In this document: piece by piece, positions 26,001-33,860 of the stretch
Layout: each line of letters starts with the position of its first letter
How positions within the stretch are numbered: position 1 is the stretch's first letter
Assembly (NCBI GenBank): GCA_017625435.1
Contig: JAGAKX010000011.1
Coordinates: forward strand, 124,001-188,000
Reading direction: 5' to 3'
Source: Clostridia bacterium
GTDB lineage: Bacteria > Bacillota > Clostridia > Oscillospirales > Acutalibacteraceae
DNA: 64,000 bases
Made by a program: the position numbers and the translations under genes
The notes under the pieces: model-generated
Seen by the model: only the letters and a program-made list of their open reading frames with translations
Databases searched by the model: none
Told to the model about the DNA's origin: nothing

Positions 26001-26693
26001 ATGTGTTGAGAAGGTTGTGTGACGGCAATGGTCGGACCAATATGTGTCAACAACACGGATTTCTGTGATTGTGGGATCTCTGTGCTCTGTATCTCTGAAG
26101 TAGCCCTGCAGGAATTTGAGGTCGTCAAGATCCATTGCAAGTCCCTTTTCGTCAAGGAGCTCTGCGAGAGCATTTTCGTCCATTGAAATAAAGCCTTCAA
26201 CAGTAGCTACCTTTTCGGGAGCTGCATATACAGCTGCAAGTGTTTCGGGCTTCTCGAGGGCTGCTTCACGGCTTTCAACAGCATTTATTACGTGGTGCTT
26301 GAAGGCTTCAATATCAGCTTCTGTAAGTGCACCGTAAAGGGCATAAACCTTTGCTGTACGGATAAGAGGACGTTCGCCCTGTGAGATAATCTGAATACAC
26401 TGTGCCGCAGAGTCAGCTCTCTGGTCAAACTGACCGGGAAGAGCTTCAACTGCAAAAACGTAAGCTTCGGGAAGCTCTACAGCGTCTGATACATTATCAA
26501 GCTGAGGCTCAGAGAAAACAGTCTTTACGGCATAGTCAAACAACTCTTCCGTTATGTTTTCTGCATCGTAGCGGTTGAAAAGACGGATGTCCTCTAAGCC
26601 TTCAATGCCGAGAAGATTCTTAGCTTCATTAAGAAGCCCCTTGGCTTCGTTATCAAGCCCCGTCTTCTTTTCTACAAATATACGATAAACCAT
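23004..26693 (-). CDS. purL: Phosphoribosylformylglycinamidine synthase, single-chain PurL
   Basis: Converts FGAR and glutamine to FGAM with ATP. 1229 residues, so the synthetase and glutaminase parts are in one chain, the long form found in many Clostridia rather than the Bacillus PurL/PurQ/PurS set. The synthase part shows the ATP/FGAR blocks [20 protein letters not shown] and [16 protein letters not shown]. The C-terminal class I glutaminase has its nucleophile Cys in [11 protein letters not shown] (about 1065) and the oxyanion strand in [11 protein letters not shown]. Starts 18 bp after purD. Confidence 0.96.
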   Translation of the reverse strand: MVYRIFVEKKTGLDNEAKGLLNEAKNLLGIEGLEDIRLFNRYDAENITEELFDYAVKTVFSEPQLDNVSDAVELPEAYVFAVEALPGQFDQRADSAAQCIQIISQGERPLIRTAKVYALYGALTEADIEAFKHHVINAVESREAALEKPETLAAVYAAPEKVATVEGFISMDENALAELLDEKGLAMDLDDLKFLQGYFRDTEHRDPTITEIRVVDTYWSDHCRHTTFSTHIDNVRIDDPAVQEAYERYLAARVEVYGEEKAAKRPQTLMDIATIGTKTLKKRGLLPELDESEEINACSIHVTATVNGEDQDWLLMFKNETHNHPTEIEPFGGAATCIGGCIRDPLSGRAYVHQAMRVTGAGDPRKTIAETLPGKLPQRKICQTAAAGYSSYGNQIGLATGHVAEMYHEGFVAKRMECGAVVAAAPAYNVRRERPAPGDVIVLLGGRTGRDGIGGATGSSKSHNMKSLTTMASEVQKGNAPEERKIQRLFRNAEVTRLIKRCNDFGAGGVSVAIGELAPGLQIDLDAVRKKYEGLDGTEIAISESQERMAVVVAAEDADKFIEFAEKENLEAYRVAVVTEEERMVMKWKGNVIANLSREFLDTNGAVKHADAHVTAKDLSVLSKAMYGSLREMASDLRTASQRGLVERFDSTIGAGSIIMPYGGKRQLTPAQSMAAVLPVLPGQETDAASVFSWGCDPDHLSVDPYTGAHASIYNSVAKLVAAGCDYKKAYLTLQEFFEKLKTEPERWGKPFAALLGALDAQLELGAAAIGGKDSMSGSFLDKDVPPTLISFAIAPIKKQDVISPEFKEAGNPVYLFGAADESAESLKATWEAFHKLCAEGKVKASWAVERGIGEAVMKMSFGNNIGFKASSDLKDNWHLGMWGFIVAELTENVTLPGVMKIGATTEEAVICLGEDSASIEELYKLHTATLEDVYPTKAKEDKGEIPTFSFDGKCSARPQNKVARPKVLIPVFPGTNCEYDSARAVEKAGAEAEIFVIRNLTAEDVARSVEGFSKKVKESQIIFIPGGFSGGDEPDGSAKFITAFFRNPAVKEAVTDLLDNRDGLMCGICNGFQALIKLGLVPYGKIIDTDESCPTLTFNNINRHQSRIVHTRIASVKSPWLSLMNVGDIVNVPISHGEGKFLASPELIDELSKNGQIATQYVDLEGNATANIDFNPNGSLCAIEGITSPDGRVFGKMGHSERIGDGLYKNVPGEYDIQMFKSAVEYFK

Positions 26694-26711
26694 AAATAAT
26701 TTCCTCCATTA

Positions 26712-27974
26712 TCATTTCGCCTGAAGGGCTCTTTGTCCTATGTCGGATCTTCTGTAAGCACCTTCAAACTTAACACCGTCGGAAAGACGGTAGGCTTCCT
26801 TGATTGCACAAGCCAGCGTATCTGCAACTGCGGTGGTACCCGTAACTCTGCCGCCCCAGGTAACAAGCTTTCCGTTTTCCTCTTTTGCACCTGCGACAAA
26901 TGTAGCTGCAAGTGCCTCATCGGTAAAGGTAATTTCATAACCCTTTTCATAAGCGGTGGGATAGCCCTTTGATGCAGTAATTACACAGCAGGCGCTTTTT
27001 TCTGAGAATTTAACCTCAGTTTCTGCGAGCTTTTCTTCTGTTACTGCCTTCATAACTGTGAGAAGGTCGCTTTCAAGAAGGGGAAGAACAACCTGAGTTT
27101 CGGGATCGCCGAAACGGCAGTTGTATTCTATAACCTTGGGACCGTCCTTTGTAATCATAAGACCGAAGTAAAGACATCCCTTGAAGGTTCTGCCTTCCTC
27201 GTTCATTGCATTGATTGTGGGAAGGAAAATTTCCTTCATACATCTGTCTGCAACGTCCTTTGTATAATAGGGGTTGGGAGCAATTGTACCCATACCGCCC
27301 GTATTAAGACCGGTATCATTGTCACCTATTCTCTTGTGGTCCATTGATGAAACCATAGGCTTTACGGTTTTTCCGTCTGTGAAAGCAAGCACGGAAACCT
27401 CGGGACCCTGGAGGAATTCCTCAATAACGATGTTGTCACCGCTTTTTCCGAATGCCTTATCGAGCATCATTGATTTTACCGCTGCCTTTGCTTCATCGAG
27501 GGTGAATGCAATAATAACACCCTTTCCGAGAGCAAGTCCGTCAGCCTTGATAACCGTGGGAATGGGGGCAGTCTCAAGATACCCGAGAGCCTTTTCCATA
27601 TCACTGAAGACCTCGTATTTTGCAGTAGGAATATTATATTTCTTCATAAGGTTCTTTGAAAAAACCTTACTGCCTTCAATTATAGCGGCATTGGCGCGAG
27701 GTCCGAAGCAGGGGATACCGATTTCCTCGAGTCTGTCAACACATCCCAGCACCAGAGGATCGTCGGGAGCTACAACCGCATAATCAATCCCGTTTTCCTT
27801 TGCGAAATTCACAATACCGTCAATGTCGGTAGCACCGATGCTCACTAACGTGGCATCCTTTGCCATACCGCCGTTTCCGGGGAGTGCAAAAATCTTTGTA
27901 ACTTCGGGATTTTCCTTAATTTTCTTTATGATGGCGTGTTCTCTTCCGCCACCGCCTACAACCATTATTTTCAT
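26712..27974 (-). CDS. purD: Phosphoribosylamine--glycine ligase
   Basis: GAR synthetase, second step of purine synthesis, an ATP-grasp enzyme of 420 residues in the cytoplasm. N-terminal VVGGGGREHAI, the ATP-grasp region (KADGLALGKGVI), and the signature NCRFGDPETQ near the C-terminus are present. Begins 18 bp after the AICAR transformylase gene, inside the purine operon; no separate promoter is seen. Confidence 0.97.
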   Translation of the reverse strand: MKIMVVGGGGREHAIIKKIKENPEVTKIFALPGNGGMAKDATLVSIGATDIDGIVNFAKENGIDYAVVAPDDPLVLGCVDRLEEIGIPCFGPRANAAIIEGSKVFSKNLMKKYNIPTAKYEVFSDMEKALGYLETAPIPTVIKADGLALGKGVIIAFTLDEAKAAVKSMMLDKAFGKSGDNIVIEEFLQGPEVSVLAFTDGKTVKPMVSSMDHKRIGDNDTGLNTGGMGTIAPNPYYTKDVADRCMKEIFLPTINAMNEEGRTFKGCLYFGLMITKDGPKVIEYNCRFGDPETQVVLPLLESDLLTVMKAVTEEKLAETEVKFSEKSACCVITASKGYPTAYEKGYEITFTDEALAATFVAGAKEENGKLVTWGGRVTGTTAVADTLACAIKEAYRLSDGVKFEGAYRRSDIGQRALQAK

Positions 27975-27992
27975 TCTGTAAGTCTCCGTTAA

Positions 27993-29177
27993 TTAATGGT
28001 GGAACAGACGCATACCTGTAAATGCCATAGCCATACCGTACTTGTCTGCACATTCAATTACAAGGTCGTCACGGATAGAACCGCCGGGCTGAACAACGTA
28101 TTTTACGCCGCTCTTCTTTGCTCTTTCAATGTTATCTGAGAAGGGGAAGAATGCGTCTGAGCCGAGGGCTACACCGTCACGGGAGTCAAGGAAGGCTCTC
28201 ATTTCTTCAGCGGTGAAGGGTTCAGGCTGAGAGGTGAAATATTTCTGCCAGTTGCCGTCTGCACAAACATCCTCTTCGTTCTTGTTGATGTAGCCGTCAA
28301 TTACGTTGTCACGGTCGGGTCTGCCGATTTCGGGCTTGAAGGGAAGGTTCAGTACCTTTTCGTGCTGACGGAGGAACCATGTGTCAGCCTTTGTGCCTGC
28401 GAGACGTGTGCAATGGATTCTTGACTGCTGACCTGCACCTACACCGATTGCCTGACCGTCAAAAGCATAGCATACGGAGTTTGACTGTGTGTATTTAAGT
28501 GTGATAAGAGAAATCACGAGATCTCTTGCAGCTTCTTCGGGAATATCCTTATTTGCTGTTACGATATTGTTAAGTAAGGATGCATCTATCTTATAGTTGT
28601 TTCTGCCCTGCTCGAAGGTGATACCGAAAACGTGCTTTCTTTCAATTTCTTCGGGAACATAGTCGGGGTCAATTTTTACGATGTTATAGTTGCCCTTTCT
28701 CTTGGATTTAAGTATTTCAAGAGCCTCAGGTTCATAACCGGGTGCAATAACACCGTCGGAAACCTCTCTCTTTATAAGAAGAGCAGTAGTCACATCGCAA
28801 ACATCGGAAAGTGCTACCCAGTCACCGAAGGAGCACATTCTGTCTGTGCCTCTGGCTCTTGCATACGCACAGGCAAGGGGGCTTTCATCAAGTCCTTCAA
28901 TATCATCAACAAAGCAGGCCTTCTTGAGAGTATCGTTGAGCTTGATACCAACGGCTGCAGATGTGGGGCTTACGTGCTTGAAGGAGGTAACTGCAGGAAG
29001 ACCTGTTGCTTCCTTTAATTCCTTGACAAGCTGCCAGGAGTTGAATGCATCAAGGAAGTTGATATAACCGGGTCTGCCGCTTAAAATTTCAATGGGAAGG
29101 TCTCCGCCGTTATCCATAAAAATTTTTGAGGGCTTCTGATTGGGGTTACAGCCGTATTTAAGTTCAAATTCTTTCAT
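27993..29177 (-). CDS. Stand-alone AICAR transformylase (PurH C-terminal domain only)
   Basis: 394 residues carrying only the formyl-transfer half of PurH; the N-terminal IMP cyclohydrolase domain is absent. It transfers a formyl group from 10-formyl-THF to AICAR, giving FAICAR. The AICAR-binding TSFKHVSPTSAAVG segment, with the catalytic Lys-His, lies near residue 65. The other half of the job is presumably done by the PurO-like gene 11 bp upstream. The stand-alone form is known from some Firmicutes. Symbol left blank because purH usually names the bifunctional gene. Confidence 0.92.
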   Translation of the reverse strand: MKEFELKYGCNPNQKPSKIFMDNGGDLPIEILSGRPGYINFLDAFNSWQLVKELKEATGLPAVTSFKHVSPTSAAVGIKLNDTLKKACFVDDIEGLDESPLACAYARARGTDRMCSFGDWVALSDVCDVTTALLIKREVSDGVIAPGYEPEALEILKSKRKGNYNIVKIDPDYVPEEIERKHVFGITFEQGRNNYKIDASLLNNIVTANKDIPEEAARDLVISLITLKYTQSNSVCYAFDGQAIGVGAGQQSRIHCTRLAGTKADTWFLRQHEKVLNLPFKPEIGRPDRDNVIDGYINKNEEDVCADGNWQKYFTSQPEPFTAEEMRAFLDSRDGVALGSDAFFPFSDNIERAKKSGVKYVVQPGGSIRDDLVIECADKYGMAMAFTGMRLFHH

Positions 29178-29188
29178 TTCAGTTCTCC

Positions 29189-29905
29189 TTATACGTTTTT
29201 GTTTACGATTCTTGTTTCGGATTCGCTTGTCTCAAGGTCAATGTATCTTACGAAAAGAGAAACCTTGTTATCAGCGTTAAGGTTTTTCCAGATAATGTCT
29301 GTAAGAGTATCAATGTCAACGTCGGGAAGCTCAAGTGTCTTGGGTTCACCTTCAAAGGAGGGAAGGGGATTTCCGTCGCACTTATAGGTGTGAATGAACT
29401 TTGCCTTACCTGCAATGGGGTTTTCATAAGCATAGGTGTATCTCTGACAGGAGCTGCCGTCACCGTCTGCTGACTTGAGAATTGACATTGCGTAATTCAT
29501 CTTTCCGTTTTCGTGGTGGATGATACCTGAAATACGGGGAGTAAAGTTCGGTGCATCATCCTCAAACTCACGGGTTCTGAGAGCCTGCTCAAAGGTCATC
29601 TGCTTATCCATAAGCTCGTAAATTGTATCGGTCTGATCACCGTTTGTAACGATAGTCTTATTGCCGAGAACTCTTACGGGATAATAGATAATAAGATGGG
29701 GATCTGTCATCTTTGACTCGTCGAAAGCCTTTGTTCTCATGGCATCGCCTTCGGGGATGAAAACACGGTTGCGGCTGTTAACGCTTCTACCCATAATAAA
29801 GTAAGCGGAAACTGCCTTCTTGCCGTCGGCACTTTTGCCTATAATAATACCTCTGCCGTGGTAGGGGAGAGAATTAAGTTCACATTCAAGAGACTTGATT
29901 TCCAT
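29189..29905 (-). CDS. purO: Archaeal-type IMP cyclohydrolase (PurO-like)
   Basis: 238 residues of the IMP cyclohydrolase family first described in methanogens, which closes FAICAR to IMP, the last step of purine synthesis. The start LECELNSLPYHGRGIIIGKS and the AYFIMGRSVNSRNR segment are family hallmarks. It is unrelated to the N-terminal half of bacterial PurH. Placed directly before the AICAR transformylase gene, so together the two replace bifunctional PurH. Cytoplasmic, no signal peptide. Clostridial members are in databases, but the family is rare outside Archaea and Firmicutes. Confidence 0.88.
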   Translation of the reverse strand: MEIKSLECELNSLPYHGRGIIIGKSADGKKAVSAYFIMGRSVNSRNRVFIPEGDAMRTKAFDESKMTDPHLIIYYPVRVLGNKTIVTNGDQTDTIYELMDKQMTFEQALRTREFEDDAPNFTPRISGIIHHENGKMNYAMSILKSADGDGSSCQRYTYAYENPIAGKAKFIHTYKCDGNPLPSFEGEPKTLELPDVDIDTLTDIIWKNLNADNKVSLFVRYIDLETSESETRIVNKNV

Positions 29906-29920
29906 TTAGAGTTCCTCCGG

Positions 29921-30547
29921 TTATTTAATATATGTTTTATTGTTTTCAACTGTTATTCTGTCATCGCAGAAAAGCTGCACGGCTTTGGGAAGAATCTTCC
30001 ATTCTGCCTGCTCCATAATTCTTTTCTGCAGTGTTTCGGGAGTATCATCCTCCGCGACCTCAACAGCCTTCTGTAAGATTATGGGACCTGCATCGCATTC
30101 CGCAGTTACAAAATGTACTGTAGCACCCGAAACCTTGACCCCCTTTTTCAGGGCCTCCTCGTGGACGTGTAAGCCGTAATATCCCTTTCCGCAGAAGGAG
30201 GGAATGAGTGCCGGATGTACGTTTATCATTTTATACTGAAACGCATCACAGACGTTTTCGTCAAGTATTGTCATAAAGCCTGCATATACAACCAGATCTG
30301 CCTTTTCCTCAAGAAGCACATCTCTCATAGCACGGCTGTAGGATGCGATATCAGAAAAATCTTTTCTTATAAGTGTTCTTGTTTTTATTCCGTTATTTTC
30401 TGCACGTGTAAGTGCATAGGCATCTGCCTTGGAGGAAATTACACAGGTAATTTTTCCGTTACCGAGTTCTCCTCTTTTTTCGGCATCAATAAGTGCCTGA
30501 AGGTTTGTGCCTCCGCCGGAAACAAGAACTGCAATTCTCTTACTCAT
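29921..30547 (-). CDS. purN: Phosphoribosylglycinamide formyltransferase PurN
   Basis: Third step of purine synthesis, uses 10-formyl-THF to formylate GAR. 208 residues. The GGGTNLQALID phosphate loop, the catalytic NVHPALIPSF (Asn and His) and the SGATVHFV...DAGPII active-site region with the Asp are present. Its start overlaps the purM stop by one base, so translation is coupled. Confidence 0.96.
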   Translation of the reverse strand: MSKRIAVLVSGGGTNLQALIDAEKRGELGNGKITCVISSKADAYALTRAENNGIKTRTLIRKDFSDIASYSRAMRDVLLEEKADLVVYAGFMTILDENVCDAFQYKMINVHPALIPSFCGKGYYGLHVHEEALKKGVKVSGATVHFVTAECDAGPIILQKAVEVAEDDTPETLQKRIMEQAEWKILPKAVQLFCDDRITVENNKTYIK

Positions 30548-31599
30548 CAGAGAATCACCTTCTCTTCGCCTTCAATAATCTCACCGATTACGTAAGCGTC
30601 GATGCCGTTTTCCTTAAGAATTGAAAGAGAAAGCTCTGCTTCGTCTGCGGGAACAACAATGCTCATACCGACACCCATATTGTAGGTGTTATACATATCT
30701 CTTTCGGGAATATTGCCCCACTTTGCAATTACGTCAAAGATGGGAAGTACCTTAACAGCGGATTTGTCAATCTTTGCACAGAGTCCGTCGGGAATGCTTC
30801 TCGGAATATTTTCATAGAAGCCGCCGCCCGTAATATGGGAAATACCCTTGACCTGAACCTTTTCAAGAAGGCTGAGAACGGGTTTTACGTAAATCTTTGT
30901 GGGAACAAGAAGAGCTTCAGCAATGCTCTTTCCGTCAAGCTCTTCACGGGGAACATAAAGCTCGGGGTTATTGTTGTCAATATCAAAAACCTTTCTGCAA
31001 AGGCTGAAACCGTTGGAATGAATACCGGTTGAAGGGAGAGCTATAACAACATCGCCCACAGCCATTTTGCTGTTGTCAATCATTTTAGGCTTATCAACAA
31101 CACCTACGGCAAAGCCTGCAAGGTCGTAATCCTCTTCGGGCATAAGACCGGGATGCTCGGCAGTTTCGCCGCCTATAAGAGCGGCACCGGACTGAACACA
31201 GCCTTCTGCAACACCGCCTACGATTTCGGCAATCTTTTCGGGGAAGTTCTTGCCGCAGGCAATATAGTCAAGGAAGAATAAGGGCTTTGCACCGACACAG
31301 ATGATGTCGTTTACACACATAGCAACAGCATCAATACCGATAGTGTCGTGCTTGTCCATAAGAATGGCAAGCTTAACCTTTGTGCCGCAGCCGTCTGTAC
31401 CGGAAACGGAAACAGGATGCTCCATACCTGCAATACAGCTGAGGTCAAAGCAGCCGCCAAATCCGCCTACTTCGTCAAGACAACCCTCGTTACGGGTTCT
31501 TGCAACGTGCTTTTTCATAAGCTCTACCGATTTATAGCCGGCAGTAATATCAACACCTGCAGCAGCATAGCTGGCAGAAAAAGAATTCTTGTGATCCAT
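30547..31599 (-). CDS. purM: Phosphoribosylformylglycinamidine cyclo-ligase PurM
   Basis: AIR synthetase, 350 residues, ATP-dependent ring closure of FGAM. The VSGTDGCGTKVKLAI, IGIDAVAMCVNDI and LIGGETAEHPG blocks are typical. The start ATG at 31599 is 24 bp after the purF-like gene. Co-transcribed with its neighbours; overlaps purN by one base. Confidence 0.97.
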   Translation of the reverse strand: MDHKNSFSASYAAAGVDITAGYKSVELMKKHVARTRNEGCLDEVGGFGGCFDLSCIAGMEHPVSVSGTDGCGTKVKLAILMDKHDTIGIDAVAMCVNDIICVGAKPLFFLDYIACGKNFPEKIAEIVGGVAEGCVQSGAALIGGETAEHPGLMPEEDYDLAGFAVGVVDKPKMIDNSKMAVGDVVIALPSTGIHSNGFSLCRKVFDIDNNNPELYVPREELDGKSIAEALLVPTKIYVKPVLSLLEKVQVKGISHITGGGFYENIPRSIPDGLCAKIDKSAVKVLPIFDVIAKWGNIPERDMYNTYNMGVGMSIVVPADEAELSLSILKENGIDAYVIGEIIEGEEKVIL

Positions 31600-31623
31600 T
31601 TTACATTCTCCTGTATCGTTTAT

Positions 31624-33048
31624 TTATTCTTTTCCGGTCCAACAGTAGGTACAAACCTTGTCAGCCGGGAGTCCTATTGCTTCTAAAAGACCTTCCAGGG
31701 TCTGGAATTCAAGGGACGCGAAGTGAAGAGAGTTGCTTATTGTCTGTCTTAATTTCTTTCCTCTTTCGGTTTCGGGGTTTGAATATTCTTCCAGATGCTT
31801 CATTCCCTCATCACCTTCAAGCTCATATATGGTGCTTCTTGTTATAAGCTCCATTTCGCTTGTTGCCCTTGAGAAATTAAGATATTTACATCCGTACATT
31901 ATGGGAGGACATGCAGAGCGCATATGAACTGCCTTTGCGCCGTTGTCATAAAGAAAATCAACGGTTTCTCTCAGCTGTGTGCCTCTTACGATAGAATCGT
32001 CAACAAAAAGAAGATTCTGTCCTTCAATAAGCTCGTGAACGGGAATCTGCTTCATTTTTGCGATTCTGTTTCTTTCCTTCTGATTTGAAGGAGTAAAGCT
32101 TCTTGGCCATGTGGGAGTGTACTTTATGAAGGGTCTTGCAAAGGGAATATGGCTTTCATTTGCATATCCTATTGCATGGGGGGTTCCCGAGTCGGGTACA
32201 CCGCCTACATAATCAACATCCTTGCAAAGACCGTTCTTTCTGTCGTTTCTTGCAAGAATTTCTCCGTTTTTGTATCGCATAATTTCAACGTTAACACCTT
32301 CATAGGTGGAGGTTGAATAACCGTAATAAGTCCATAAGAATGAGCAGATCCTCATTTCCTTACGGGGAGGGGAGAGCTGTGTCACGCCTTCTGCGGTGAT
32401 TTCAACGATTTCTCCCGGGCCTAACTCCTTATAATCGGAATACCCCAGCTTTTTATATGCAAAGGACTCGAATGCCGCACAGTAGCCGTCCTCGCTTTTG
32501 CCGAGAATTACGGGGATTCTTCCCATCTTGTCACGGGCTGCAATTATTGCTCCGTCATCTTTGAGAATAAGGATGTTTGCGGTACCGTCAATGGAATCCT
32601 GTGCAAAGGTAATTCCCTCTACAAAGTTGCTTTTCTGATTAATAAGTGCAGCAACGAGCTCGGTTGAATTTACCGCACCGCCCGTCATAGCACCGAAATG
32701 GCCGCTTGAGAAGGTAAGGTACTGTTTTATAAGTGCTTCTGCATTGTTGATGATACCGATAATGCAGATAGCATAAGTGCCGAGATTTGAACGAATAAGA
32801 AGGGGCTGAGGCTCACTGTCATTGATACAGCCTATAGCCGAAGAGCCTTCCATTTCATCAAATATATCTTCAAATTTTGTTCTGAAGGGTGAGTTTCTTA
32901 TGTTGTGTATAACTCTTTGCAGACCTATTTTTTTGTCATAGGCTGCCATACCGCCGCTTTTTGTGCCGAGATGTGAGTGATAGTCTGTTCCGAAAAACAC
33001 GTCGCTCATAGCATCGGTTTTACAAGCGGCACCGAAAAATCCGCCCAT
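31624..33048 (-). CDS. purF: PurF-like amidophosphoribosyltransferase lacking the N-terminal nucleophile Cys
   Basis: 474 residues. The phosphoribosyltransferase half is normal, with the PRPP loop LLFVDDSIVRGTQLRE (about 355-370). The N-terminal class II glutaminase fold should begin with Cys after Met removal or propeptide cleavage (CGVFGI in Bacillus). Here it reads MGGFFGAACKTD, so Gly replaces the catalytic Cys; the codons upstream encode no Cys and AAGGAGG fixes this ATG. The nearest Cys is residue 9. The protein may use free ammonia, or have an altered role. A canonical PurF elsewhere in the genome is possible. Position between purE and purM supports PRPP amidation. Confidence 0.82.
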   Translation of the reverse strand: MGGFFGAACKTDAMSDVFFGTDYHSHLGTKSGGMAAYDKKIGLQRVIHNIRNSPFRTKFEDIFDEMEGSSAIGCINDSEPQPLLIRSNLGTYAICIIGIINNAEALIKQYLTFSSGHFGAMTGGAVNSTELVAALINQKSNFVEGITFAQDSIDGTANILILKDDGAIIAARDKMGRIPVILGKSEDGYCAAFESFAYKKLGYSDYKELGPGEIVEITAEGVTQLSPPRKEMRICSFLWTYYGYSTSTYEGVNVEIMRYKNGEILARNDRKNGLCKDVDYVGGVPDSGTPHAIGYANESHIPFARPFIKYTPTWPRSFTPSNQKERNRIAKMKQIPVHELIEGQNLLFVDDSIVRGTQLRETVDFLYDNGAKAVHMRSACPPIMYGCKYLNFSRATSEMELITRSTIYELEGDEGMKHLEEYSNPETERGKKLRQTISNSLHFASLEFQTLEGLLEAIGLPADKVCTYCWTGKE

Positions 33049-33083
33049 TTGTCTTCCTCCTTTATTGTGTGAATAGGTTTATA

Positions 33084-33572
33084 TTAAAGCTGAGAAAGAA
33101 CATTCTTGTCTTTTTCGAGAACTGCTGCTGCAGCAGTCTTTCTTTTTGCATCAAGCTTATCTGCCAATGCCTTGTCCTCAACGGCAATTATCTGAGCTGC
33201 AAGAAGAGCCGCATTTGCACCGCCGTTAATTGCTACTGTTGCAACGGGGATTCCGGGAGGCATCATAACAGTTGAGAGGAGTGCATCCATTCCGTCAAGA
33301 ACGGAAGATTTGCAGGGAATACCGATAACAGGCAGGGTAGTATTAGCGGCTACAGCACCTGCTAAGTGTGCTGCCATACCCGCTGCGCAGATTATGGCAC
33401 CGAAGCCGTTTTCACGGGCATTAAGAGAAAACTCTCTTGCTTCTTCGGGGGTACGGTGAGCAGAATATATATGTACCTCAAAGGGAATATCAAGCTCTTT
33501 TAATGTATCTGTTGCTTTTTTTATGATGGGAAGATCAGAGTCGCTTCCCATAACAATTCCGACTTTCTTCAT
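33084..33572 (-). CDS. purE: N5-carboxyaminoimidazole ribonucleotide mutase PurE
   Basis: 162-residue enzyme that forms CAIR, seventh step of purine synthesis. GSDSDLPIIKK at the start, the SAHRTPEEA catalytic loop with His, and the GMAAHLAG segment are recognisable. A TTG at 33593 lies upstream of the ribosome site; the ATG at 33572 follows AAAGGAGGT and is preferred. First gene of the operon, 28 nt after the riboswitch terminator. purK, purC and purB are not in the window. Confidence 0.94.
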   Translation of the reverse strand: MKKVGIVMGSDSDLPIIKKATDTLKELDIPFEVHIYSAHRTPEEAREFSLNARENGFGAIICAAGMAAHLAGAVAANTTLPVIGIPCKSSVLDGMDALLSTVMMPPGIPVATVAINGGANAALLAAQIIAVEDKALADKLDAKRKTAAAAVLEKDKNVLSQL

Positions 33573-33599
33573 TTTTTTACCTCCTTTTTTCAATAAAAA

Positions 33600-33795
33600 A
33601 CAAAAAAGGGCACAAATACCTCACAGTAAATGTGCCCAGACGGTCGGCTTGCAGGATGACGGAAAACCGATAACACTACGGTTTCGCCCGTTACCTGAAA
33701 ATTATCATTTGTCAGGCGTGATGGGTTTAATCCCCGTCAGCCTGAGCTCGCTTTACTCCTCTGTGGTGCTCCACATTATTCCGTCAGTCGTAAAG
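33600..33795 (-). promoter_or_regulatory. ZTP (pfl-motif) riboswitch with terminator, purine operon leader
   Basis: On the minus strand the leader has ACTGACGG, the small GTGG-AGCA-CCAC hairpin (33774-33763) followed by GAGGAG, and the 3' core GCCGACCGTCTGGGCA (33648-33633). This combination marks the ZTP-sensing pfl motif, usually found before purine or folate genes. The final GGGCACA also forms the 5' arm of a terminator (33637-33608, stem GGGCACA/TGTGCCC) followed by a T-run. Ligand binding should block terminator formation, switching purE to fhs on when formyl-THF is low. The linker is long and contains two extra predicted hairpins. Confidence 0.85.
33608..33637 (-). terminator. Riboswitch-controlled intrinsic terminator
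   Basis: GGGCACA (33637-33631) and TGTGCCC (33614-33608), with an inner TTTAC/GGTAT part and then TTTTTTGTTTTTT. The 5' arm overlaps the conserved GGGCA of the ZTP aptamer. Confidence 0.85.
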
Positions 33796-33811
33796 CTCTG
33801 TAACAGTATAT

Positions 33812-33840
33812 ATTTTAACATAAATACCGGTTTCAGTCAA
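33812..33840 (-). promoter_or_regulatory. Promoter of the purine operon
   Basis: Minus-strand TTGACT (33840-33835) and TAAAAT (33817-33812) with a 17-bp spacer; start point expected near 33805, just before the aptamer. It begins 20 bp after the pyrB stop, and no terminator is seen between the two operons. Confidence 0.8.
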
Positions 33841-33860
33841 GGCACTAAAATATATAAGTG

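Noticed and set aside
33600-33805. Guanine/adenine riboswitch before purE
   Set aside because: The conserved purine-riboswitch core is missing, while the GCCGACCGTCTGGGCA end and GTGGAGCACCAC hairpin match the ZTP/pfl motif.
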